NCBI GenBank assembly: GCA_002353485.1
Contig: DEJS01000011.1
Span: 62,001 to 126,000, forward strand
Source: Prevotella sp. UBA2742
GTDB taxonomy: Bacteria > Bacteroidota > Bacteroidia > Bacteroidales > Bacteroidaceae
Length of the DNA stretch: 64,000 nucleotides
Direction: 5' to 3'
The notes under the pieces: model-generated
Database searches by the model: none
What the model saw: only the letters and a program-made list of their open reading frames with translations
Told to the model about the DNA's origin: nothing
Part shown: positions 41,356 to 49,200 of the stretch, piece by piece
Numbering within the stretch: the first letter of the stretch is position 1
How the letters are laid out: each line of letters begins with the position of its first letter
Position numbers and translations under genes: made by a program

Positions 41356-42768
41356 ATGGTTACATTTCTGGTATTATTGCAGTTAGCAATCGTCTTGGCA
41401 CTAATCTTCATCGGGGCCAGGGTGGGAGGCATCGCGCTGGGCATCTACGGCATGGTAGGCGTATTCATCCTCGTCTTTATCTTTGGGATGCGACCCGGCA
41501 AGATACCCATCGACGTGATGCTGATCATCGCGTCGGTTATCACGGCAACGGCAGCACTGCAGGCTGCAGGCGGTCTGGACTACCTTGTAGGACTGGCCGC
41601 GAAGTTCCTGCGGAAACACCCGGCCCACATCACCTACTACGGACCGCTCGTTACCTGGCTCTTCTGTCTCGTTGCCGGTACGGCCCACACCTCCTATTCG
41701 CTGCTGCCGATTATCGCCGAAATTGCCAGGAACTCGAAGATCCGGCCCGAACGACCGATGTCGGTGGCCACGATAGCCGCCTCGCTGGGCATCACTGGCT
41801 CACCAATGTCGGCAGCTACCGCCGCCGTCATCAGTACCGACCTTCTGGGCGGACTGGGCATTGAACTGAAGGACATTCTGCTGGTGTGTATCCCGGCCTC
41901 GCTGATTGCCATCCTGGTGGCAGCCTTCGTTCAGAACCGCGTGGGCAAGGAGTTGGAGGACGACCCGGAATACCAGCGCCGCGTGAAAGAGGGACTCATC
42001 AAGAGTGAAGAGTTAAGAGTGAAGAGTGAAGAATTTGCTACCGCCGAAGTTGGCTCCGCTGCTGCCGAAGCAGGGAGGGCGGCAGCAAATTCTTCACTCT
42101 TCACTCTTCACTCTTCACTTCATCAGCGGCGTGCCGTGCTGGCATTCCTGCTGGGCGTCATCCTCGTGGTGCTCTTTGGCAGCGTCCCCTCGTTACGCCC
42201 GTCGTTCCAGGTGGACGGAGTCACCTCAACGCTCTCCATGCCCGAGACCATTGAAATAATCATGATGTCCGTAGCCGCACTGATTCTCATCGTGGGTAAA
42301 GCCAATGTGAAGGATGCCGTCAGCGGCAACATCTTCAATGCCGGCATGAGCGCCATGATAGCCATCTTCGGCATCGCATGGATGGGCGACACGTTCTTCA
42401 ACGGCAATCTCGAGTTCTTCAAGAGCCAAATCGCCGACATCGTGACGCAGTATCCACTCCTTTTCTCCGTGGCTCTGTTCATCATGAGCATCATGCTCTT
42501 CTCACAGGCAGCCACCGTTCGCACACTGTTCCCGCTGGGCATCGCTCTGGGCATATCGCCGCTGGCCCTGGTGGCGATGTTCCCTGCCGTCAACGGCTAC
42601 TTCTTCATTCCCAACTATCCCACCGAGGTGGCTGCCATCAATTTCGACACCACCGGCACCACGCGCATAGGGCGCTATGTGCTGAACCACTCGTTCCAAC
42701 TGGCGGGCTGGATTACCACCGTTGTCAGCATCGGTGTGGGCTACCTCATCGTGACGTTCCTTTATTAA
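41356..42768 (+). CDS. dcuB: Anaerobic C4-dicarboxylate transporter, Dcu family
   Basis: 470 aa from the ATG at 41356; the open frame further upstream (from 41104) is the other frame of the remnant and was excluded. About ten to twelve membrane helices. DcuA/DcuB features include GIALGIYGMVGVFILVFIFGMRPGKIPIDV, GTAHTSYSLLPIIAEIA and GSPMSAATAA. It exchanges fumarate, malate or aspartate for succinate during fumarate respiration, matching aspA upstream. DcuA and DcuB are not separable by eye. Residues about 216-255 (KSEELRVKSEEFATA ... NSSLFTLHSSLH) are an in-frame inverted-repeat insert in a loop between helices. Confidence 0.85.
   Translation: MVTFLVLLQLAIVLALIFIGARVGGIALGIYGMVGVFILVFIFGMRPGKIPIDVMLIIASVITATAALQAAGGLDYLVGLAAKFLRKHPAHITYYGPLVTWLFCLVAGTAHTSYSLLPIIAEIARNSKIRPERPMSVATIAASLGITGSPMSAATAAVISTDLLGGLGIELKDILLVCIPASLIAILVAAFVQNRVGKELEDDPEYQRRVKEGLIKSEELRVKSEEFATAEVGSAAAEAGRAAANSSLFTLHSSLHQRRAVLAFLLGVILVVLFGSVPSLRPSFQVDGVTSTLSMPETIEIIMMSVAALILIVGKANVKDAVSGNIFNAGMSAMIAIFGIAWMGDTFFNGNLEFFKSQIADIVTQYPLLFSVALFIMSIMLFSQAATVRTLFPLGIALGISPLALVAMFPAVNGYFFIPNYPTEVAAINFDTTGTTRIGRYVLNHSFQLAGWITTVVSIGVGYLIVTFLY
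42001..42120. repeat. In-frame inverted-repeat element within the Dcu transporter
   Basis: Left arm 42001-42045 (GAAGAGTGAAGAATTTGCTACCGCC at its inner end, given here in parts: GAAGAGTGAAG, AATTTGCTACCGCC) and right arm 42078-42120, its near-perfect reverse complement. About 32 bp lie between. The outer parts are tandem AGAGTGA units. The whole insert keeps the reading frame on both sides, so the transporter is extended by about 40 residues rather than broken. The inner junction resembles the element at 142-281. Confidence 0.8.
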
Positions 42769-42788
42769 TAAAAATGTAGGGGCTATAC

Positions 42789-44378
42789 ATGCTTCGCTAT
42801 ATTAACATCCTTATCAGCATTTGGCTGTTATCAGTCACGGTGTCGGCAGCAGACGGCCTGCCCGTCATCGAGGTGCGGGCAGACAGGACGGTGATTTATC
42901 CGCAGCGAATGGAGCTGACGGGAGAAGAAACGCTGATGGACGTCCTGCAGATGATGCCCGGTCTGATGATGGCGGGCTATGAGGACGTCATCTCCGGCTA
43001 TAACCTCCGTATCGGTAACTGTCCGATAAACGCCGACACGAGGCTGGTTATCAGCCAGATGAAGGCCAAGGACATCGACAGGATACAGGTTTGCGACAAC
43101 ACGGGCGTGGCGAAGGGTACCGTCGGCATGAACCGCGTCCTGGACATCTACATGAAGATGCCCGATGCGTGGCAGGGCTTTGTGGAAGGACAGGGAGCCG
43201 CAGCAAAGAAGTTTGAAGGTATTGCCTCCGCCAATGCGCTATACGGCAGTAAGCACACGGACCTCTACGCCAATATCTCCTATCGTCACCACGATGTGAA
43301 AGAGGAGTACCTCTCGCTTCACATGACCAACCGGTTTGACGAACGGAACAGGCTGCTGACCTTCTTCACCCAACAATATCTGGACCGCCCAAATGGTACG
43401 TCGCGCAAGGTGATGGGCAGAGCGCGATTCTTCCATACCTTCAACGACCTGGGCACGGAGCTGCTCTTGGTGGGTGGCTACCAGTATGCCAGCGACCCGC
43501 TCTTCTCAAACAAGCAGCCCATGTATATCGCTGAGCTGAACACGCCTCTGCTGTCCGACCGGCTCACCATGATGCTGGGGTTTGAGGCAAGCTACCTCAT
43601 GGCAAGCCTCAAACAGACGGAATGGAACTGGAAGGTCTATAACCATGACGCCTATCTGCAGTTCACCTATTCCCTACCCCAGTGGAAGCTGACAGTAGGA
43701 AATCGCGTGATGTTCTACGACTACAAGCTGATGGATGCCAGCACTGACCAGAGGCAGTCTGGTGTACGTGACAATGCGAATGCCGGCATCATCTATACGC
43801 CTGACAACCGGAACCAGTTGCAGCTGGGCTATTTCCGCAAATACTACAACCCCGTCTATGAAGCCATCGCCATGGAAGCTAACATGCTTTCTGATGAGCA
43901 GTGGGCCATTACCAAGGGACAGCTGGACGAGCGAACCATTCATCAGATGAAGCTGTCGCATGCTTATAGCCGTCAGCGGCTGACGGTGCAGACGGAGGCA
44001 AGCTATTACATCATTGAGGATGGTGAGAACTTCGTGGAGCTGGGCGCATCGGCTTACTGGAAAAACAACAGGATGAGTCTGACGGGCGGCTCCAACCTGT
44101 ACACAGCCAAGAGCGGGACCTATGCCTCATTCCGATTGGCACCCACCGTCTATCTTCCTCAACAATGGCAGATAGGTGCGCAGGTGGTATATTACACTAA
44201 GAAATCACCCAGGCGGGAGGTGACTGCCGTACCCGTATATGGGTGTCTCTCTGTAAACAAACAACTTGGCCGCAGATGGCATTTCTGCGTCGACTGGCAC
44301 GACATGTTTGATGCGTTCTGTAGCGATGCGTTAGTCAACCGTCATGCAGTCAACATGAAGGTGCAGTACAGATTCTAA
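42789..44378 (+). CDS. Outer-membrane beta-barrel protein, TonB-receptor-like
   Basis: 529 aa. Signal peptide (about 1-20, ending VSAAD), a plug-like segment (about 25-130: IEVRADRTVIYP, TLMDVLQMMPGLM, DIDRIQVCDNTG), then barrel strands with alternating aromatics to the terminal VNMKVQYRF (C-terminal Phe). It is shorter than classical TonB receptors and lacks a carboxypeptidase-like N-domain; it resembles the reduced receptors of Bacteroidota. No partner lipoprotein is adjacent. It starts 20 bp after the Dcu gene. Ligand unknown. Confidence 0.7.
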   Translation: MLRYINILISIWLLSVTVSAADGLPVIEVRADRTVIYPQRMELTGEETLMDVLQMMPGLMMAGYEDVISGYNLRIGNCPINADTRLVISQMKAKDIDRIQVCDNTGVAKGTVGMNRVLDIYMKMPDAWQGFVEGQGAAAKKFEGIASANALYGSKHTDLYANISYRHHDVKEEYLSLHMTNRFDERNRLLTFFTQQYLDRPNGTSRKVMGRARFFHTFNDLGTELLLVGGYQYASDPLFSNKQPMYIAELNTPLLSDRLTMMLGFEASYLMASLKQTEWNWKVYNHDAYLQFTYSLPQWKLTVGNRVMFYDYKLMDASTDQRQSGVRDNANAGIIYTPDNRNQLQLGYFRKYYNPVYEAIAMEANMLSDEQWAITKGQLDERTIHQMKLSHAYSRQRLTVQTEASYYIIEDGENFVELGASAYWKNNRMSLTGGSNLYTAKSGTYASFRLAPTVYLPQQWQIGAQVVYYTKKSPRREVTAVPVYGCLSVNKQLGRRWHFCVDWHDMFDAFCSDALVNRHAVNMKVQYRF

Positions 44379-44398
44379 CAATTAATCAGAAGAAGCGT

Positions 44399-44587
44399 AT
44401 GGCACATATCGAACTGGACATGATACAAACCGCCGGTGTGGGCGCCCTGGCGCTGATAGCCGGCATGACGATGACGCGCAGGATAGCCTTCTTGCAGCGC
44501 TTCTGTGTGCCGTCGCCGGTCAGCGGCGGCATGTTTGCCGACCTTATCAACACGGCCGTCATCACCCTCTTCCTCAACATTGTTTAA
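44399..44587 (+). pseudogene. gltS: gltS remnant: both ends of a sodium/glutamate symporter joined
   Basis: 62 aa. Residues 1-44 match the GltS start (DMIQTAGVGALALIAGM, RRIAFLQRFCVPSPVSGGM). The last about 17 (FADLINTAVITLFLNIV) match the family's final helix (E. coli ends FIDIVNALVIKLYL). About 330 residues of transporter between are missing, with the frame kept across the junction (near 44532). The product cannot transport glutamate. It is best read as a deletion scar; expression as a small membrane peptide is possible but unproven. Confidence 0.7.
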
Positions 44588-44604
44588 CCCTCCGACAAGC
44601 GTTC

Positions 44605-44698
44605 ATGTCCAGTATATGTCCAGTATATGTCCAGTATTTCTTCAGTCAATCACTGAACAAATACTGAAGAAATACTGAACAAATACTGAAGAAATACT
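44605..44698. repeat. 11-bp tandem arrays with a hairpin at two convergent gene ends
   Basis: Three perfect ATGTCCAGTAT units (44605-44637), then four units alternating ACTGAACAAAT and ACTGAAGAAAT (44652-44695). AGTATTTCTTCAGT (44634-44647) is the reverse complement of ACTGAAGAAATACT in the second array (44663-44676), giving a 14-bp stem. The array lies exactly between the gltS remnant (+) and the lytic transglycosylase (-) and may end transcription from both sides. No spacers. Confidence 0.7.
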
Positions 44699-45871
44699 TT
44701 AGTCTTGCTGTATCTGGTATTTCTTTTTCCGCTGGTGGGTGGCTTTCTGTGGTGTGGTGGAGGGCGCGTAGCCGGCACGTGGTGAACGTACGCCGCGGTA
44801 GCCGTTGTAGCGTTCGTGTATCTTGCGTACATAGTCAGCGGTCTCGCTGCCACGCATGTAGCCGTAGCGCACCACGGGGTCGTTGTAGTACTGTGGTTGT
44901 GCGAGTCCGAGGACGTAGTGCTCGACGTCGGCCCAGCGGTGCGGGTTGCGTCCGTTCTTTTTGGCCAGTGCCATGGCGTCGCGTATGTGGAAGTGTCCGC
45001 CGTTGTATGCTGCCAGTACGAACTTGGTACGTTCTGAGCGTTCGCGTATGTCGGAGAAGTTGCGTTCCAGCTCGCCGAGATACTTGGCTGCTGCGGCAAT
45101 GTTCTGCTCGGGGTTGAAGATGTTGGCTCGCGAGAGTCCGAGGTGGTCGGCTGTGGCGGGCATGATCTGCATGAGTCCGCAGGCTCCTGCCCATGAGCGT
45201 GCCTGTGGGTCGAAGGTGGACTCCTGGTAGCATTGTGCCGCCATGAGTCGCCAGTCCCACCGGATGGTAGAGGCGTAGCGCTGGAAGTAGCCGTCGTAGT
45301 GTGATATGACGCCTCCTGCCCTGTTGAGCATGGGCGAGAAGACGCGCCGTCGGACGCTCTTGGAGGAGAGCAGGAAGGCTTCTTCTTTTTTCACCTCGTC
45401 GACGAGCTTTGGGTTGAACCACCCGGCGAGTTCCTGCCGCAGGTCGTCTTTATCAGCTCCGACGAGCCATCCGAGGGCTTTCATGTGGGTGATGTCGTCG
45501 CCGGAGAGAGAGTCGGCACTGACGGGATAGCACACGAGGTCGGCCTCGCCATCGAGGAGTCGGCGTATCATTTCGGCAGAGTCGCGGCAGACTTCCATGC
45601 GCAGGCTGACGCCTATCTTGTCAGCAAAGCGCTGTGCCAACATGTATTGTGTGCCGAGGTGGCGGCCGCGGTAGTCGTAGTAGGTCTCAGGCCCGGTGAG
45701 TGTGAGTGCTATGAGTTCGCCGTTGCGCTGAATGTCGTCCAGGTCGAAGTCGTCGCCGGCAGGTATGGTATCGGTAATCTGCCCCCAGGGTGTTACTACG
45801 GGCTCGGGCTTCTTCTGCTCGCAAGCAGCGAGCATAAGAAGGGCTGTAAGGAGGACGGTGAGGTGTTTCAC
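44699..45871 (-). CDS. mltF: MltF-like membrane-bound lytic transglycosylase, lipoprotein
   Basis: 390 aa. Lipobox LLMLAAC (Cys16). A solute-binding-like domain (about 40-200: YYDYRGRHLGTQYMLAQRFADKIG) is followed by an SLT lysozyme-like domain (about 205-345) with the catalytic Glu in QESTFDPQARSWAGACGLMQIMP and AAYNGG later. It cleaves peptidoglycan between MurNAc and GlcNAc, giving 1,6-anhydro products, in the periplasm. The basic C-terminal tail (HQRKKKYQ) is unusual. MltF-type layout is complete. A promoter -7 box lies directly upstream. Confidence 0.88.
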   Translation of the reverse strand: MKHLTVLLTALLMLAACEQKKPEPVVTPWGQITDTIPAGDDFDLDDIQRNGELIALTLTGPETYYDYRGRHLGTQYMLAQRFADKIGVSLRMEVCRDSAEMIRRLLDGEADLVCYPVSADSLSGDDITHMKALGWLVGADKDDLRQELAGWFNPKLVDEVKKEEAFLLSSKSVRRRVFSPMLNRAGGVISHYDGYFQRYASTIRWDWRLMAAQCYQESTFDPQARSWAGACGLMQIMPATADHLGLSRANIFNPEQNIAAAAKYLGELERNFSDIRERSERTKFVLAAYNGGHFHIRDAMALAKKNGRNPHRWADVEHYVLGLAQPQYYNDPVVRYGYMRGSETADYVRKIHERYNGYRGVRSPRAGYAPSTTPQKATHQRKKKYQIQQD

Positions 45872-45876
45872 GGCTG

Positions 45877-45884
45877 CAAAGGTA
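45877..45884 (-). promoter_or_regulatory. Promoter -7 box for the lytic transglycosylase gene
   Basis: On the minus strand TACCTTTG (45884-45877), only 5 bp before the ATG at 45871. Transcription would start at or next to the start codon, so the mRNA may be leaderless, or an upstream promoter is used. Confidence 0.4.
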
Positions 45885-45928
45885 CAAAGAAAAATGAAGA
45901 TAAAGGAGGGAATTAGGAAAATAATTCG

Positions 45929-45936
45929 TAACTTTG
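45929..45936 (+). promoter_or_regulatory. his operon promoter -7 box
   Basis: TAACTTTG, a perfect match, 43 bp before the hisG ATG and divergent from the lytic transglycosylase promoter. No His-rich leader peptide or attenuator was seen in the 43 bp. Confidence 0.5.
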
Positions 45937-45979
45937 CAGGCCGAACATGGTATTAAACAAGAACTAAGGTAAGAAGAAA

Positions 45980-46831
45980 ATGCTTAGAATCGCTGTACAA
46001 TCGAAGGGTCGTCTGTTTGATGACACTATGAATCTTTTGGCTGAGGCCGACATCAAGGTTAGCGCGTCGAAGAGGACGCTGCTGGTTCAGTCGAGTAATT
46101 TTCCGCTGGAGGTGCTTTACCTTCGCGACGACGATATTCCCCAGTCGGTAGCCTCAGGCGTTGCCGACATCGGCGTGGTGGGCGAGAACGAGTTTGTGGA
46201 GCGCGGTGAGGACTGCGACGTCATCTCGCGGCTGGGCTTTTCGGCATGCAGGCTGTCGCTGGCCATCCCGAAGGAGATAGAATACCGGGGGGTGAACTGG
46301 TTTAACGGCAAGAAGATTGCCACGTCGTATCCCAATATTCTGCGCCGCTATATGCAATCGCAGGGTGTGGAGTGCGAGATACATGTCATTACGGGTAGTG
46401 TAGAGATAAGCCCGGGCATTGGACTGGCTGACGGTATCTTTGATATTGTGAGCAGTGGTTCGACGCTGGTGTCGAACAATCTGCGCGAGGTGGAGGTGGT
46501 GATGCAGAGCGAGGCTCTGCTCATCGGCAACAAGCAGCTGGCGGGTGAGAAGCGTGAGACGCTGGATGAGATGCTGTTCCGCTTCAAGGCCGTGAAAGAT
46601 GCCGAGGACAAGAAGTATGTGCGCATGAACGCGCCGAAGGCCCGTCTGAAGGAGATTATCAATGTGCTGCCTGGTCTGAAGAGCCCCACCATCATTCCCC
46701 TGGCCGACGAGGAATGGTGCTCGGTCCACACGGTGTTGGACCAGAAGCGCTTCTGGGAGATTATTGGTAAGTTGAAGGAGATGGGTGCCCAGGGCATCCT
46801 GGTGACTCCGATAGAGAAAATGATTCTTTAA
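45980..46831 (+). CDS. hisG: ATP phosphoribosyltransferase, long form
   Basis: 283 aa. N-terminal MLRIAVQSKGRLFDDTM and the catalytic domain with GLADGIFDIVSSGSTLVSNNL, followed by the regulatory HisG_C domain (about 210-283), which binds histidine for feedback inhibition. It carries out the first step of histidine synthesis (ATP plus PRPP). Because it has the C-terminal domain it needs no HisZ. First gene of the his cluster, 5 bp before hisD. Confidence 0.95.
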   Translation: MLRIAVQSKGRLFDDTMNLLAEADIKVSASKRTLLVQSSNFPLEVLYLRDDDIPQSVASGVADIGVVGENEFVERGEDCDVISRLGFSACRLSLAIPKEIEYRGVNWFNGKKIATSYPNILRRYMQSQGVECEIHVITGSVEISPGIGLADGIFDIVSSGSTLVSNNLREVEVVMQSEALLIGNKQLAGEKRETLDEMLFRFKAVKDAEDKKYVRMNAPKARLKEIINVLPGLKSPTIIPLADEEWCSVHTVLDQKRFWEIIGKLKEMGAQGILVTPIEKMIL

Positions 46832-46836
46832 GTGAT

Positions 46837-48123
46837 ATGAAGACGTACAAGTATCCTGAGCGTTCGGCTTGGGGCGAGATAACAGAGCGTCCGCGACTGG
46901 ACCTGACGCAGCTCAATGCTACGGTAAGTGCCGTGCTGGGCGACATCAGGCAGCGTGGCGACGAGGCTGTGAAGGAGTATGAGCTGAAGTTCGACAAGGC
47001 CCGACTGGAGCGTCTTCAGGTGACTGAGGCCGAGATGGACGAGGCTGAGCAGCAGGTGACGGACGAGCTGCGTGACGCCATCATTCTGGCGCACCACAAC
47101 ATCAAGGTGTTCCACATCTCGCAACGCTTTGTGGGTCAGAAGGTGAAGACGCAGGAGGGTGTCACGTGCTGGCAGAAGAGCGTGGCCATTGAGCGTGTGG
47201 GACTCTATATCCCGGGGGGCACTGCCCCACTCTTCTCCACTGTGCTGATGCTGGCTACGCCAGCCAAGATAGCCGGTTGCAAGGAGATTGTGCTGTGCAC
47301 CCCTCCCAATAGCGAGGGACGCGTGAACCCGGCCATCCTGGTGGCCGCACGCATAGCGGGAGTGAGCAAGATATTCAAGATAGGCGGCGTACAGGCCATC
47401 GGTGCCATGGCCTACGGCACGCAGTCGGTACCCAAGGTTTTCAAGATCTTCGGTCCGGGCAACCAGTACGTGATGGCTGCCAAGCAGCATGTCTCGCTGG
47501 ACGAGGTGGCTATCGACATGCCCGCCGGTCCGTCGGAGGTCTGTGTGCTGGCCGACGAGACGTCACGGGCAGAGTTTGTGGCCGCCGACCTGCTGTCGCA
47601 GGCAGAGCACGGCATCGACTCGCAAGTGCTGTTCATCACTACAAGCGAGAAGAAGCTGGAGGAGGTACAGTCCGAGGTGGCGCGCCAGCTGGCACTGCTG
47701 CCGCGCCGCGACATAGCGCAACGGGCACTGGACAACAGCCGCATGGTGCTCGTCAGTTCTGCAGACGAGATGATAGCCTTGTCGAATGCCTACGCCCCCG
47801 AGCATCTGGTGATACAAACGCGCGACTACGAACAGATGGGCGAACGCGTGGTGAATGCGGGCAGCGTGTTTCTGGGGCCGTACGCCTGCGAGAGTGCCGG
47901 CGACTATGCCAGCGGCACCAACCATACGCTGCCGACGCACGGCTATGCCACGGCGTACAACGGCGTGAACCTAGACTCATACTGCAGGAAGATAACCTTC
48001 CAGCACCTGACCGAAGAGGGCATACGCCACATTGGTCACGCCGTGGAGCTGATGGCCGAGGCTGAGCAGCTGGACGCACATAAGAACGCTATGACCGTAA
48101 GAATACGCGCAATAGAACAATAA
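46837..48123 (+). CDS. hisD: Histidinol dehydrogenase
   Basis: 428 aa, standard length. Motifs include GLYIPGGTAPLFSTVLM (NAD site), FKIFGPGNQYVMAAKQ, DMPAGPSEVCVLAD, LLSQAEHGIDSQ (zinc ligands Gln and His) and the ASGTNHTLPT C-terminal catalytic region. It oxidises histidinol to histidine in two NAD-dependent steps, the end of the pathway. Starts 5 bp after hisG. Confidence 0.96.
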   Translation: MKTYKYPERSAWGEITERPRLDLTQLNATVSAVLGDIRQRGDEAVKEYELKFDKARLERLQVTEAEMDEAEQQVTDELRDAIILAHHNIKVFHISQRFVGQKVKTQEGVTCWQKSVAIERVGLYIPGGTAPLFSTVLMLATPAKIAGCKEIVLCTPPNSEGRVNPAILVAARIAGVSKIFKIGGVQAIGAMAYGTQSVPKVFKIFGPGNQYVMAAKQHVSLDEVAIDMPAGPSEVCVLADETSRAEFVAADLLSQAEHGIDSQVLFITTSEKKLEEVQSEVARQLALLPRRDIAQRALDNSRMVLVSSADEMIALSNAYAPEHLVIQTRDYEQMGERVVNAGSVFLGPYACESAGDYASGTNHTLPTHGYATAYNGVNLDSYCRKITFQHLTEEGIRHIGHAVELMAEAEQLDAHKNAMTVRIRAIEQ

Positions 48124-48132
48124 GCTACCGAC

Positions 48133-49170
48133 ATGAAACCCTTAGAGCAACTGGTACGTAAGAACATTTGGAGCCTTGCTCCCTACAGCAGCGCCCGCGA
48201 CGAGTACTCGGGCAAGGAGGCCCACGTCTTTCTGGACGCCAACGAGAACCCCTACAACGCTCCGTACAACCGCTATCCGGACCCCTTGCAGCGCGAGCTG
48301 AAGGCTATGCTGGAGAAGGTGAAGGGCGTACCGAGCGACATGATATTCCTGGGCAACGGCAGCGACGAAGCCATCGACCTGGCGTACCGCGTGTTCTGCG
48401 AGCCCGGACGTGACAACGTGGTGGCCATTGAGCCGACGTACGGTATGTACAAGGTGTGTGCCGACATCAACGACGTAGAGTACCGCCGCGTACTGCTGGA
48501 CGAGCATTTCGGCTTTGAGGCCGACAGGCTGCTGGCAGCATGCGACGAGCACACGAAGCTGATATGGATATGTTCGCCCAACAACCCTACCGGCAACTCG
48601 CTCAGCCGCGAGGAGATGCTGAAGGTGGTGGAGAGATTCCAGGGCATCGTGATAGTGGACGAGGCCTATATCGACTTTGCCTCGCAGATGTCGATGCGGC
48701 AGGAACTGGCGAAGCATGAGAACCTTATTATACTGCAAACCATGTCGAAGGCATGGGGTTCAGCGGCCATCCGACTGGGCATGGCATTTGCCAGCCAGGA
48801 GATTGTGGCCATCTATAATAAGGTTAAGTATCCGTACAACGTCAACCTGCTGACCCAGCAGCAGGCCATAGAGATGCTGAAAGACCCCTTTGAGGTGGAC
48901 AAAATGGTAAAAGTCCTGCTGGGCGAGCGGACGCTGCTGATGCAGGCCTTCAAGGAGCTGCCCTCGTGCGAAGAGGTGTACCCGACGGATGCCAACTTCT
49001 TTCTGGCTCGTATGACAGACGCGCAGAAGATATACAACTATCTGGTGGACCTCGGCATCATTGTTCGCAACCGCACGAAGGTGCAGCTGTGCAAGAACTG
49101 TCTGCGCATCACGATAGGCACGCGCACAGAAAACCAGGAACTGCTGGCCGCGCTGAGGCAATACGAATAG
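48133..49170 (+). CDS. hisC: Histidinol-phosphate aminotransferase
   Basis: 345 aa. PLP-dependent fold type I: GNGSDEAIDLAYRVF, CSPNNPTGNSLSREE, VDEAYIDF (PLP contacts), and the PLP Lys in TMSKAWGSAAIRLG. It converts imidazole-acetol phosphate to histidinol phosphate. Standard length. In many Bacteroidota hisB follows directly; here an MFS gene follows instead. Confidence 0.95.
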   Translation: MKPLEQLVRKNIWSLAPYSSARDEYSGKEAHVFLDANENPYNAPYNRYPDPLQRELKAMLEKVKGVPSDMIFLGNGSDEAIDLAYRVFCEPGRDNVVAIEPTYGMYKVCADINDVEYRRVLLDEHFGFEADRLLAACDEHTKLIWICSPNNPTGNSLSREEMLKVVERFQGIVIVDEAYIDFASQMSMRQELAKHENLIILQTMSKAWGSAAIRLGMAFASQEIVAIYNKVKYPYNVNLLTQQQAIEMLKDPFEVDKMVKVLLGERTLLMQAFKELPSCEEVYPTDANFFLARMTDAQKIYNYLVDLGIIVRNRTKVQLCKNCLRITIGTRTENQELLAALRQYE

Positions 49171-49200
49171 AGGGTTGAAAGATTAGAGTGCAGGTGTAGC

